Positions 1 to 7,323 of a stretch of 64,000 nt of DNA are shown here, in pieces. Positions within the stretch are counted from its first letter, which is position 1; every line of letters starts with the position of its first letter. The translations under genes were made by a program, and so were the position numbers. Source of the DNA: Variovorax paradoxus (GTDB taxonomy: Bacteria > Pseudomonadota > Gammaproteobacteria > Burkholderiales > Burkholderiaceae_C); the NCBI RefSeq assembly GCF_009498455.1, contig NZ_CP045644.1, positions 1,519,001 to 1,583,000 on the forward strand, given 5' to 3'. The notes below the pieces were generated by a model. That model saw only the letters and a list, made by a program, of their open reading frames with translations. It ran no database searches and was not told the DNA's origin.

Positions 1-430
1 CGCGGTCGTCGGAGCGCATCGGTGCGCGTGCTGTGGCACCGCGCACCGGCAGGCTCTCCAGCACGCCGAACAACAACTCCATCGCGGTGAAGCCGAGGAT
101 GATCAGGCTGGCGCCCTGCGTCACGGCGTAGACCTGCCAGGTGGCGAACAGGAAGCGCGCCACGGCGTCGTAGCGGCCATAGCGCAGGCGCGGATCGCGG
201 ATGCGCAGCACGGCCCACACGGTGACCACCGAACCGAGCAGGTTCGCCATCAGCATGTGCACGGGGTCGAAGGCCGGAAAGCTGCCCGGCAGCTGCAGCG
301 TCTGGATGGTCCACAGCAGCAGGGCGTGCACTGCGGCAAAGGTCCACGGCGTGGCGAAGCCGATGGTCACCACGAGGTCGTACCAGGCGCTGGCGCGAAC
401 GATGCGTTGGTAGGTGGGAAGCGCGATCAT
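1..430 (-). CDS. Integral membrane protein, unknown function (3' end beyond window)
   Basis: The minus strand is open from an ATG at 430 to the window edge without a stop, giving at least 143 residues that begin MIALPTYQRIVRASAWYD. Three or four hydrophobic segments (about residues 18-40, 55-75, 95-125) separated by short basic loops suggest a small multi-pass inner-membrane protein. I do not recognise a family with certainty. It is transcribed divergently from a MerR regulator, and a MerR-type promoter with a long spacer lies in the shared intergenic region and points at this gene. It is therefore the likely regulated target. The C-terminus is missing from the window. Confidence 0.75.
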   Translation of the reverse strand, partial: MIALPTYQRIVRASAWYDLVVTIGFATPWTFAAVHALLLWTIQTLQLPGSFPAFDPVHMLMANLLGSVVTVWAVLRIRDPRLRYGRYDAVARFLFATWQVYAVTQGASLIILGFTAMELLFGVLESLPVRGATARAPMRSDDR

Positions 431-465
431 GAAGAAGAGCCCTGCAGGGAGTGAAGAAGCCCCGG

Positions 466-497
466 AAGCTAAAGCCTCGGGTACGCTCCAGGGTCAA
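466..497 (-). promoter_or_regulatory. MerR-type promoter/operator with 19-20 bp spacer
   Basis: On the minus strand TTGACC (497-492) is followed by TAGCTT (471-466) after a 20-bp spacer, or TTAGCT after 19 bp. The over-long spacer is the hallmark of MerR-family-activated promoters. Between the elements, ACCCTGGAG and CCCGAGGCT form an imperfect dyad (6 of 9 positions pair). It drives the membrane protein starting at 430, about 30 nt downstream of the expected transcription start. The divergent MerR gene is the natural regulator; that link is inference. Confidence 0.65.
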
Positions 498-526
498 GCA
501 CATTCTTCGGCGAAGGAACAACGACC

Positions 527-904
527 ATGCAGATCGGCCAGCTGGCTTCGGCGACGGGCTTGAGCCGCGACACGCTGCGCTTCTACGAAGAGCGCGGCCT
601 GATCCGTGCGGAGCGCGGCAGCAACGGCTACCGGGTCTATGCGAAGGAAACCGTGCAGATGGTGGGCTACATCCGCACCGCGCAGAAGCTCGGCTTCAGC
701 CTGCACGAGATCGGCGACAACCTGCCCGCGGTGTGGGAGTCGGCCGCGCCCGACGATGCGATCGCGGCGCTGCTGGCCGACAAGGTCGCGGTCATCGACC
801 AGAAGATCGCCGAGCTGAACGCGCTGCGGCAAGACCTGCTGGCGCGCGTGCCAGCGGGCTGCCCGATGGCTCAGGCGGCCTGCGCGCGCAACAGGTCGAC
901 GTAG
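527..904 (+). CDS. MerR family transcriptional regulator
   Basis: 125-residue protein with the typical MerR N-terminal winged helix-turn-helix (MQIGQLASATGLSRDTLRFYEERGLI, shown here in part, and the SNGYRVY wing) followed by a dimerisation helix around residues 75-107. The C-terminus has two cysteines (PAGCPMAQAAC), so a metal or redox ligand is possible, but the spacing matches neither the CueR nor the ZntR signature that I know. The gene is divergent from a membrane protein, with a MerR-type promoter between them. Its last 34 bases overlap the convergent CYTH gene. Family assignment is firm; the inducer is unknown. Confidence 0.85.
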   Translation: MQIGQLASATGLSRDTLRFYEERGLIRAERGSNGYRVYAKETVQMVGYIRTAQKLGFSLHEIGDNLPAVWESAAPDDAIAALLADKVAVIDQKIAELNALRQDLLARVPAGCPMAQAACARNRST

Positions 905-1395
905 GCGCCCTGTACCAGCTGGCGCTCGGCCACGCCGAGCCGGGCCATGAGCGCATGGGCTTCGGCCACGCCGGCCTCGGCGGGCTCGCCCTCTTGCAGC
1001 ACCACTTCGAGTTCGAGGAATTCACCGAGCCCTTCGACGCGGTCTAGGTGCACGCGCGTGCGGCCCACGAGAAATAGGCGGCGCTGCTTGCGCACGCGGC
1101 CGGCTTGGCCCCAGGCGAGCGTGAGCGATTCGCGCAGCGCGTCGGGCGTGGTGACGGGCGTGATCAGGTAGAACGATTCCTTCGGGCCGCTGCTGTCGGC
1201 GCGGCGGTAGAAGATGAGCTCGCCGCGGTCGGGGGCGAAGGTGCGCAGCTTGAGGCGGTCGGCGCTTTGCTCGCAGCGGAAGAAGGTGTCGTCTTGTGCG
1301 ATTTCGGTGGGGCCTTGGTCGGCGAGCGTTGCGGCGATGGCTGCGATGCGGTCTACGCTGTCGATGCGGGCTTTGATCTCTACGTTTCTTGCCAT
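871..1395 (-). CDS. CYTH domain protein (class IV adenylate cyclase / triphosphate tunnel family)
   Basis: 174-residue protein starting MARNVEIKAR. The N-terminal E-x-K pattern (E6, K8) is the signature of CYTH triphosphate-tunnel enzymes, and charged residues (KLRTF, RVHLDRVEGLGEFLELE) recur along the strand-rich fold as expected for the eight-stranded tunnel. Family members include class IV adenylate cyclases and inorganic or thiamine triphosphatases; the substrate cannot be told from sequence. A longer open frame exists upstream, but the E-x-K motif must lie at the N-terminus, so the ATG at 1395 is chosen. The 3' end overlaps the convergent merR gene. Confidence 0.8.
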   Translation of the reverse strand: MARNVEIKARIDSVDRIAAIAATLADQGPTEIAQDDTFFRCEQSADRLKLRTFAPDRGELIFYRRADSSGPKESFYLITPVTTPDALRESLTLAWGQAGRVRKQRRLFLVGRTRVHLDRVEGLGEFLELEVVLQEGEPAEAGVAEAHALMARLGVAERQLVQGAYVDLLRAQAA

Positions 1396-1414
1396 GTCTT
1401 CTCGTTTTCTTGAG

Positions 1415-1680
1415 GCTGTGTTCAGGGCGCGTGCACAGGCCACCGGGTACTTCCCTCCGCGAATGTCCCCCGCTTCGCTCCTCCTTTATTTCGCTGCGGG
1501 AAGCACCCAGTGTCCTGCGCACACCGAGCGTGGTCGGGGTTCTGGCCGATCAACGACCACACTGAATGACGCTCACGTCGATGGGGTGCCTTGCGCAGCG
1601 AAATCAAGGAGGAGCCGAAGGCGGGGGACATTCGCGGAGCAAGGCTCCCCGTCGGCGGGAGCGTCGCCCTGAACAGCAGC
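1415..1680. repeat. Large imperfect inverted repeat (two facing copies of a ~95-bp unit)
   Basis: Between the CYTH start and the next gene, 1455-1508 and 1584-1639 are inverted copies of each other: CTCCGCGAATGTCCCCCGC on one side and its complement on the other, with only a few mismatches over about 54 bp. A further match, GCTG(T/C)TGTTCAGGGCG-like, occurs at the outer ends (1415-1429 and 1665-1680), so each unit is roughly 95 bp and the pair is separated by about 75 bp. Translated frames across it look like noise. It could be a dispersed intergenic repeat inserted twice head to head, or a very large cruciform. No transposase is associated. Confidence 0.75.
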
Positions 1681-1688
1681 AGAAAAAA

Positions 1689-2042
1689 TCAGGGCGCGTT
1701 GCCCTGCGGCCCCACCGGCGGTGGCGCCGCGCGCCCGCTCGAGCCCGGTGCCAGCTTGCGTCCGAAGGACTCGCCCACGTTGCGCACGGGCCGGCTGGCT
1801 TTTTCCGACACGTTGCTCACGCCGCGCCGCGTGGCCGCATCGGCGCGGTTGACGCCGCGGCCGGCGGCGTTGGTGCCGCGCTGCACGCTGCCCACCACCT
1901 TGCCGTTGCGCGACGGCGAGGGAATGGTGTGGGCGCGTTCGGCCTGCGGCGGGTTGTCGGCGCTCTGCGCCTGTGCAGTGACGGGCAGCCAGAGCGCGGC
2001 GGCGATGGCGGCGAGCGATGCGGTGATGTGGAAGGTTTTCAT
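1689..2042 (-). CDS. Secreted small hypothetical protein
   Basis: 117-residue protein with a clear Sec signal peptide (MKTFHITASLAAIAAALWLP then VTAQAQ, cleavage expected near residue 26). The mature part is basic, low in hydrophobics and rich in Gly, Arg, Asn and Val, ending in a Pro/Gly tail; no catalytic motif is visible. Its ATG overlaps the TGA of the cobalamin adenosyltransferase upstream (ATGA), so the two are translationally coupled. I do not recognise the family. Periplasmic location is predicted; function is unknown. Confidence 0.6.
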   Translation of the reverse strand: MKTFHITASLAAIAAALWLPVTAQAQSADNPPQAERAHTIPSPSRNGKVVGSVQRGTNAAGRGVNRADAATRRGVSNVSEKASRPVRNVGESFGRKLAPGSSGRAAPPPVGPQGNAP

Positions 2043-2638
2043 GGCGTCGTCCCCTGGGAGTGGTCTTCGGATTCGGCGGCGGCCGCGCGGGCCATGCGCT
2101 CGCTCTTCCAGTACACGTCGTCGCCGCCGTTCATGCGGTTGAGCACGCGTGCGAGCACGAAGAGCAGATCGCTGAGCCGGTTGAGGTATTGGCGCGGCGC
2201 GTCGTTGAGTTCGGTGGTGGCGCCGAGCGACACCACCGCGCGCTCGGCACGCCGCGCCACGGTGCGGCACACATGCGCGAGCGACGCGGCGCGCGTGCCG
2301 GCGGGCAGGATGAATTCGGCCAGGCGCGGCAAGGTGGCGTTGTGGTCGGCCAGTGCGTTGTCGATCTGCAGCAGCGCCTCGGGCTTGAGCAGCGTGAAAC
2401 CGGGCATCGAGAGTTCGCCGCCGAGGTTGAAGAGCTGGTGCTGCACGTCGACCAGCAGCTCGCGCACGGGCTCTGGCAGCGGTTCGCACAGCAACACGCC
2501 GATGTGCGAGTTGAGTTCGTCCACGTCGCCCATCGCGTGCACGCGCAAGTGGTCCTTGGGCACGCGGGTGTTGTCGCCGAGGCCGGTGGTGCCGTCGTCG
2601 CCGGTGCGGGTGGCGATCTGGGAAAGTCGGTTGCCCAT
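2039..2638 (-). CDS. PduO-type ATP:cob(I)alamin adenosyltransferase
   Basis: 199-residue protein with the PduO/MMAB architecture: N-terminal ATP-binding motif TRTGDDGTTGL (about residues 10-20), then a five-helix bundle including VDELNSHIG and, near the C-terminus, the conserved PRQYLNRLSDLLFVLAR segment. It transfers the adenosyl group of ATP to cob(I)alamin to make coenzyme B12. The chosen start MGNRLSQIATRTGDDG places the ATP motif at the usual distance; the longer upstream frame runs into the DinB gene. It lies 19 bp after the DinB gene and overlaps the following secreted-protein gene by ATGA, indicating one minus-strand transcript. Confidence 0.92.
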   Translation of the reverse strand: MGNRLSQIATRTGDDGTTGLGDNTRVPKDHLRVHAMGDVDELNSHIGVLLCEPLPEPVRELLVDVQHQLFNLGGELSMPGFTLLKPEALLQIDNALADHNATLPRLAEFILPAGTRAASLAHVCRTVARRAERAVVSLGATTELNDAPRQYLNRLSDLLFVLARVLNRMNGGDDVYWKSERMARAAAAESEDHSQGTTP

Positions 2639-2657
2639 GGGCGCTCCTCTGCTCGGT

Positions 2658-3158
2658 TCAGGTGGTGAGGCTGGCGGCGTCGATCTTGCCGGCCAGCCAT
2701 TGCAGTCCAGCCAGATGCTGCTGGTCGTGGCTGCACAGGTAATGGATGAGGCTGCGCATCGTGAGCGGGCCGTAGCCCTCGAACACGGCGGTGCGTGCAA
2801 GCTGCACATCACTCAGCTGCGAGACGATTTCCATCGTCTGCACGCGTGCGAGGCGGAACTCGGCGAGCACTGTCGCCGCATCGGCCGTGTCGTAGTGGCG
2901 TTCGATGGCCAGCGGCTCGCTGTCGATTGATGCGAGCGTCGGATGGGTCTCGGAGAGCGTGCGGCGAAAGCGCATGTGGTAGCCCTCGATCTCGATGTCG
3001 CGCACATGGCACAGCTGCTCGATGGCAGTGAAGGCTTCGCTGGGCACGCCCTCCCACGAAGGCGGCGCCCAGTGCCGGAAGGCCTGGGGAATGGCCGTGT
3101 AGTGGGCTTCGAGCTGCGATGGAAAGGCCGCAAGGGCTGCAAGGGTCGTGGGGTTCAT
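2658..3158 (-). CDS. DinB-superfamily protein
   Basis: 166 residues with the spaced metal-binding histidines of the DinB/YfiT four-helix-bundle superfamily: H51 (LCHVRDIE) and the HDQQH pair (H144, H148) near the C-terminus. Members are often thiol-dependent transferases or uncharacterised stress proteins; substrate cannot be inferred here. It is the first gene of the minus-strand set with the PduO-type adenosyltransferase and a small secreted protein, and its promoter must lie in the 76-bp gap shared with the divergent FAD dehydrogenase. Confidence 0.75.
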   Translation of the reverse strand: MNPTTLAALAAFPSQLEAHYTAIPQAFRHWAPPSWEGVPSEAFTAIEQLCHVRDIEIEGYHMRFRRTLSETHPTLASIDSEPLAIERHYDTADAATVLAEFRLARVQTMEIVSQLSDVQLARTAVFEGYGPLTMRSLIHYLCSHDQQHLAGLQWLAGKIDAASLTT

Positions 3159-3234
3159 GTCTTCTACTGAAGCGCATTATGGTGCGCGCTCCGTAAAATG
3201 ACCGATCCCCCTCAGCCCCTCCAGGAGACGCCCG

Positions 3235-4659
3235 ATGAACGCCCCGACTTCCACCTCGCACCTGATGCCGGCGCTCCATCTGCGCGATGTGCCCGCAGCC
3301 CTGATCGACGGGCTGAAGGCGCGCTTTGGCGACAACTGTTCCACGGCGATGGCGGTGCGCACGCAGCACGGGCGCGACGAGTCGTCGTTCGACGCACCGC
3401 CGCCCTCGGCCGTGGTGTTCGCCGAAAGCACGCAGGACGTGGCCGATGCCGTGAAGCTGGCCAGCGAACACAGCGTGCCGGTCATTCCCTTCGGCGTGGG
3501 CTCTTCGCTCGAAGGCCACCTGCTCGCGGTGCAAGGCGGCATCAGCATCGACGTGTCGCGCATGAACCAGGTGCTGTCGATCAACGCCGACGACCTCACG
3601 GTGACGGTGCAGCCGGGCGTCACGCGCAAGCAGCTCAACGAAGAGATCAAGAGCACGGGCCTGTTCTTCCCCATCGACCCGGGCGCCGACGCCTCCATCG
3701 GCGGCATGACGGCCACGCGCGCGAGCGGCACGAATGCGGTGCGCTACGGCACGATGCGCGAGAACGTGCTGGCGCTCGAAGTGGTGACGGCAGCGGGTGA
3801 AGTGATCCGCACCGGCACGCGCGCGAAGAAGTCGTCCGCAGGTTATGACCTCACGCGCCTCATGGTGGGCAGCGAAGGCACGCTGGGCGTGGTCACCGAG
3901 GTCACGCTGCGCATCTACCCGCTGCCCGAGGCCGTGTCGGCCGCCATCTGCTCGTTCCCGAGCATCGAGGCGGCGGTGCGCACCACCATCGAGACCATCC
4001 AGCTCGGCGTGCCGATTGCGCGCGTGGAACTGATCGACGTGAACACGGTGCGCATGGTCAATGCCTACGCCAAGTTGAACCTGCGCGAAGAGCCTATGCT
4101 GCTGATGGAATTCCACGGCTCGCCGGCCGGCGTGAAGGAGCAGGCCGAGACGGTGCAGGAACTGGCCAGCGGCCACGGCGGCAACGCCTTCGAATGGGCC
4201 AGCACGCCGGAAGAACGCACGCGCCTGTGGACCGCGCGGCACAACAGCTACTTCGCGGCCGTCCAGTCGCGCCCGGGCTGCCGCGTGATCTCCACCGACA
4301 CCTGCGTGCCGATCTCGCGCCTGGCCGATTGCCTGCTCGACTCGGTGGCCGAAGCCGATGCCAGCGGCATCCCCTACTTCCTCGTCGGCCACGTGGGCGA
4401 CGGCAACTTCCACTTCGGCTACCTGCTCGATCCGAACATCCCCGAAGAGCGCGTGAAGGCCGAGGAGCTCAATCACAAGTTGGTGACTCGTGCGCTGGCG
4501 CTCGAAGGCACCTGCACGGGCGAGCACGGCGTGGGCCTGCACAAGATGGACTTCCTGGTGACCGAAGCGGGCGTGGGCGCGATCGACATGATGCGCACGA
4601 TCAAGCGCGCGCTCGATCCGAAGAACATCATGAACCCGGGCAAGATCTTCAGCCTCTGA
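3235..4659 (+). CDS. FAD-linked oxidase, GlcD / D-lactate dehydrogenase (Dld) type
   Basis: 474-residue flavoprotein. The PCMH-type FAD-binding domain occupies about residues 55-230 (PFGVGSSLEGH at about 85-97, then DPGADASIGG and KKSSAGYDLT). The C-terminal FAD-oxidase domain carries the catalytic-region motifs VGHVGDGNFHFG (about 385) and CTGEHGVGLHKM (about 430) and the terminal NPGKIF motif. These enzymes oxidise D-2-hydroxyacids such as D-lactate or glycolate and pass electrons to quinone or cytochrome. Length fits single-subunit Dld-type enzymes, and no GlcE/GlcF partner adjoins it. RBS AGGAGA precedes the ATG, and an intrinsic terminator follows. Confidence 0.9.
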   Translation: MNAPTSTSHLMPALHLRDVPAALIDGLKARFGDNCSTAMAVRTQHGRDESSFDAPPPSAVVFAESTQDVADAVKLASEHSVPVIPFGVGSSLEGHLLAVQGGISIDVSRMNQVLSINADDLTVTVQPGVTRKQLNEEIKSTGLFFPIDPGADASIGGMTATRASGTNAVRYGTMRENVLALEVVTAAGEVIRTGTRAKKSSAGYDLTRLMVGSEGTLGVVTEVTLRIYPLPEAVSAAICSFPSIEAAVRTTIETIQLGVPIARVELIDVNTVRMVNAYAKLNLREEPMLLMEFHGSPAGVKEQAETVQELASGHGGNAFEWASTPEERTRLWTARHNSYFAAVQSRPGCRVISTDTCVPISRLADCLLDSVAEADASGIPYFLVGHVGDGNFHFGYLLDPNIPEERVKAEELNHKLVTRALALEGTCTGEHGVGLHKMDFLVTEAGVGAIDMMRTIKRALDPKNIMNPGKIFSL

Positions 4660-4683
4660 TCGTTCTCGCGCACGCGTAAAAAA

Positions 4684-4715
4684 GCCCGGCGGCTCGCAAG
4701 AGCGCCGGGCTTTTT
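4684..4715. terminator. Bidirectional intrinsic terminator
   Basis: GCCCGGCGGCTC / GAGCGCCGGGC stem with a GCAA loop and one bulged G, preceded by A6 and followed by T5. It serves both the plus-strand FAD dehydrogenase ending at 4659 and the minus-strand lipoprotein ending at 4745. Confidence 0.9.
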
Positions 4716-4744
4716 CGTGGGCCCGACGGCCCGCGGTTTTCTTC

Positions 4745-5644
4745 TTACCTCCGGCGACGCGCCGGTGCGGGCTCCGGCGGTACGTAGGTCTGCGACGGTG
4801 CGGCACCGCCGTCCACGCCCAGGCGGCCACCGCCGCCGAGGCCCTGCCCGCGCACCGTCTGCGCCTTGTAGTTGCGCAGCGAGCGGACCATCTGGTTGAA
4901 GGCGTCCATGAAGGCTGCGGCAATCACCTTGCCTTGCGCGGTGTTCGTGTAGCCGCCGAGGCCACCGGCGCCGCTGCGACCGGCCAGGCCGCCGAAGGCG
5001 CCGAAATCGGTCTTGGAGGCACTGCCTTCCGAAGCCGCGACCTGCACGCCGGAGCGGTTGTCGATGAGCGTGAGCAGCGCGCTGGCTTCCTTGGTCTGCA
5101 TGCTGCCGCCGATGGCTGCGATGGCGCGGCCGCGACCGCCGCCCACGAGGCCGCCGAGCGCGCCGCCGATGCCGCCGGCATCGCTGTTGCTGAACACGAT
5201 TTCGGGCGACAGGCCGTAGTCGGAGGCGACCATCTGGCCGCGGCCGAAGTTGCTGCCGCCGCGCATTTCGCCCGACTGCTGCAGTGCGCGTTCACGCGTC
5301 ATCGCGTTCATGCCGGCCGCGCCGCGCTCGACCACGATGAAGCAATTCGACTGCTGCACCAGCAAACGCAACAGATTTGCAGTAGGCGGCAGACGGTACT
5401 CGCCCGTGAGGATGGTGTACCAGCCGGCGTTGACGTTCTCGACCAGCGACACGGTGCCCAGTGGCGATTCGCAGCGCTCGAGCTGGCTGCTCGCGCCCGC
5501 CGTGGCACCGCCGGCGGCGCTGCCCGTGGCCGTGGTCTTGGCCGATTGGCTGCCCATCTGCATGTCGGTGGTGGCGCAGCCCGTGAGCAGCAGCGCGCCG
5601 ACGGCGACCGCGGCGAATGGGAACTTGGTGACGAAGAACGGCAT
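4745..5644 (-). CDS. CsgG-like outer-membrane lipoprotein
   Basis: 299 residues with a lipoprotein signal peptide ending in LLTGC (lipidated C23), a strong RBS (GAGGGAG), and a CsgG/HfaB-like domain containing the LVQQSNCFIVVERGAAG and ERALQQSGE segments of about residues 105-150. A glycine-rich stretch (GGIGGALGGLVGGGRGR) sits mid-protein and the tail is Pro/Arg rich. CsgG homologues form outer-membrane channels or assembly platforms; no curli genes flank this one, so an export role is inference only. The ATG at 5644 is chosen because it starts the signal peptide. It is a single-gene unit between two terminators. Confidence 0.8.
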   Translation of the reverse strand: MPFFVTKFPFAAVAVGALLLTGCATTDMQMGSQSAKTTATGSAAGGATAGASSQLERCESPLGTVSLVENVNAGWYTILTGEYRLPPTANLLRLLVQQSNCFIVVERGAAGMNAMTRERALQQSGEMRGGSNFGRGQMVASDYGLSPEIVFSNSDAGGIGGALGGLVGGGRGRAIAAIGGSMQTKEASALLTLIDNRSGVQVAASEGSASKTDFGAFGGLAGRSGAGGLGGYTNTAQGKVIAAAFMDAFNQMVRSLRNYKAQTVRGQGLGGGGRLGVDGGAAPSQTYVPPEPAPARRRR

Positions 5645-5730
5645 GGTGGACTCCCTCGGTTCGATGGTGATGGTCTTGCAACGCTGAACGAAAAACCGCG
5701 GTCGAGGATACGCGCAAAGGATTGCAGGAA

Positions 5731-5761
5731 TCAATCAAACGAACGCAGGGGTCCGCGTTCG
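5731..5761 (-). terminator. Probable intrinsic terminator after parB
   Basis: On the minus strand CGAACGC / GCGTTCG forms a perfect 7-bp stem with an 8-nt loop, followed by TTTGATTGATT. It lies just 3' of the parB stop. The U-tract is interrupted, so it may be a weak terminator. Confidence 0.55.
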
Positions 5762-5775
5762 CAACGCAGGCCGAA

Positions 5776-6729
5776 CTAGGCCGTTCGACGGATGCGCTCG
5801 ATGAGTCCGTTGAGTGCTTCGATGGAGCCGAAGTGGATCGCCAGCTCGCCGCTTTCGCCGCGCTTCGTGCGCTTCTTGATGCGCACCTCGACCTCGGCCG
5901 TGAGCAGGTCGGCCAGTTCTTCCTCGACGCGCTGCAGGTCGCGCGACTTCTCGCCGGCATTGCCGCGCCGCGAGGGCGTGAGCGTGAACTCGGCCGCGAG
6001 CTTCTTCACCAGCGCCTCGGCCTCGCGCACCGACATCTTCTTGGCGGCGATCTGGTTGGCGGCAGTGATCTGCGTGCCACGGTCGAGCGACAGCAGCGCG
6101 CGCGCGTGGCCCATGTCGATGTCGCCGGCCATCAGCATCAGCTGAGCGGGCTCGGCGAGGTTCAGCAGGCGCAGCAGGTTGCTGGCGGCACTGCGCGAAC
6201 GGCCGACGGCTTGGGCCGCCATCTCGTGAGTGAGCCCAAACTCTGTGACGAGGCGTTGCAGGCCTTGAGCTTCTTCCAGCGGATTGAGGTCTTCGCGCTG
6301 GATGTTCTCGATGAGCGACATGGCCGCCGCGGCCTCGTTGGGCACGTCGCGCACCAGCACCGGCACGGTGTCCAGGCCCGCGAGCCGGGCGGCACGGAAG
6401 CGCCGCTCGCCCGCGATGATTTCGTACTCGGCATTCTTGGCCGCGGCCGATTCGGCATCGAGCCGGCGCACCAAAATCGGCTGCATGATGCCCTGCACCT
6501 TGATGCTCTCGGCCAGCTCGTAGAGCGCGCCCTCGTCCATGCGGGTGCGCGGCTGGTAGACGCCGGCCACCATCTGGTCGAGCTTCAGGGTGTTGGGGTT
6601 CTGCGGCGCGCCGCCCTCTTCTGCCGAGGTGCCGCCGAGCGGGCCGCCCGGGTCGGCGGAGGGTGCGGCCGTCGGGCCGAGCAGCGCTTCGAGGCCGCGG
6701 CCCAGGCCCTTGGGTTTCTTGGTCGCCAT
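5776..6729 (-). CDS. parB: Chromosome-partitioning protein ParB
   Basis: 317-residue chromosomal ParB. Order of elements: basic N-terminus (KKPKGLGRGLEALLG) of the kind that stimulates ParA ATPase; the ParB/Srx CTPase domain with GERRFRAARLAGL (about 106-118) and ENIQREDLNPLEEA (about 140-153); the HTH parS-reader (THEMAAQAVGRSRSAASNLLRLLNL, shown in part, about 165-190); and a C-terminal dimerisation domain. It loads on parS and forms the partition complex near the origin. Two parS sequences lie in rsmG and mnmG, 2-3 kb upstream. Its ATG overlaps the stop of the alpha/beta hydrolase that separates it from parA. Confidence 0.97.
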   Translation of the reverse strand: MATKKPKGLGRGLEALLGPTAAPSADPGGPLGGTSAEEGGAPQNPNTLKLDQMVAGVYQPRTRMDEGALYELAESIKVQGIMQPILVRRLDAESAAAKNAEYEIIAGERRFRAARLAGLDTVPVLVRDVPNEAAAAMSLIENIQREDLNPLEEAQGLQRLVTEFGLTHEMAAQAVGRSRSAASNLLRLLNLAEPAQLMLMAGDIDMGHARALLSLDRGTQITAANQIAAKKMSVREAEALVKKLAAEFTLTPSRRGNAGEKSRDLQRVEEELADLLTAEVEVRIKKRTKRGESGELAIHFGSIEALNGLIERIRRTA

Positions 6730-7274
6730 CAGTGCGTGTCTTTCGAGAGGTCGTTCAGGAGTTGCCGGCCTTCGGGCCAGTCGCCCAGGCCGGATTCGGC
6801 GTTCAGGTGGCCGCCCTTGCCGGCGTCGACGAAGCGTGCGCCCCAGTCGCTGGCCAGCTGCTTCGAGCGCGAGGCGTCGCAGTACGGGTCGTCATTGGCG
6901 GCGATCAGCACGGCCGGAAACGGCAGCGGCTGGCGCACGATCGGTGCCCAGCCGGGAATCAGTTGGCGCAGGTCGTCGCGCTCCAGATCGCCGGGCGCCA
7001 CCAGCAGCGCGCCGCGCACCTTGTGCGTGTTGCGCGAATGGGCGGCCCAAGCGGCGGTGAGGATGCAGCCGAGGCTGTGCGCGGCCAGCACCACGGGGCC
7101 CGGCGCGGCCAGCACTTCTTCTTCGAGGCGGATGGACCAGTCGCCGCGCAGCGGACGCATCCACTCGTGCTGGTCGACACGGCGGTCGCCGTAGACCGAC
7201 TCCCAGCGGGTCTGCCAATGGCCGGGACCGCTGTTCTGCCATCCGGGCAGCAGCAGGATGCGGGGTTCACTCAT
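6729..7274 (-). CDS. RBBP9/YdeN-type serine hydrolase, located between parA and parB
   Basis: 181-residue alpha/beta hydrolase of the RBBP9/YdeN (DUF1234-like) family: LLLPGWQNSGPGHWQTRW at the N-terminus, the nucleophile elbow AHSLGC (Ser near residue 68), and the catalytic His in GKGGHLNAESGLGDW near the C-terminus. Length is normal for the family. Physiological substrates of bacterial members are unknown. The gene sits between parA and parB in the same direction; its TGA shares a base with the parB ATG, so parB translation is probably coupled to it. A 17-nt palindrome lies in the short gap between parA and this gene. Confidence 0.88.
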   Translation of the reverse strand: MSEPRILLLPGWQNSGPGHWQTRWESVYGDRRVDQHEWMRPLRGDWSIRLEEEVLAAPGPVVLAAHSLGCILTAAWAAHSRNTHKVRGALLVAPGDLERDDLRQLIPGWAPIVRQPLPFPAVLIAANDDPYCDASRSKQLASDWGARFVDAGKGGHLNAESGLGDWPEGRQLLNDLSKDTH

Positions 7275-7282
7275 GGCTGGTT

Positions 7283-7299
7283 GCTACGAACTTGATAGC
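7283..7299. repeat. 17-nt palindromic repeat, copy 1 (GCTAcgaacttgATAGC)
   Basis: GCTACGAACTTGATAGC between parA and the hydrolase, followed by a GCC(T)GCCGCCC / GGGCGGGC hairpin. Same length and end sequences (GCTA...ATAGC) as the copies at 11781 and 63611. Confidence 0.6.
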
Positions 7300-7323
7300 G
7301 CCTGCCGCCCATAGGGGCGGGCA

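Noticed and set aside
2809..4923. A 704-codon open frame on the minus strand across the FAD dehydrogenase
   Set aside because: It is antisense to a well-supported dehydrogenase, its translation is Arg/His/Ala-rich noise without family motifs, and long antisense frames are expected in high-GC DNA.
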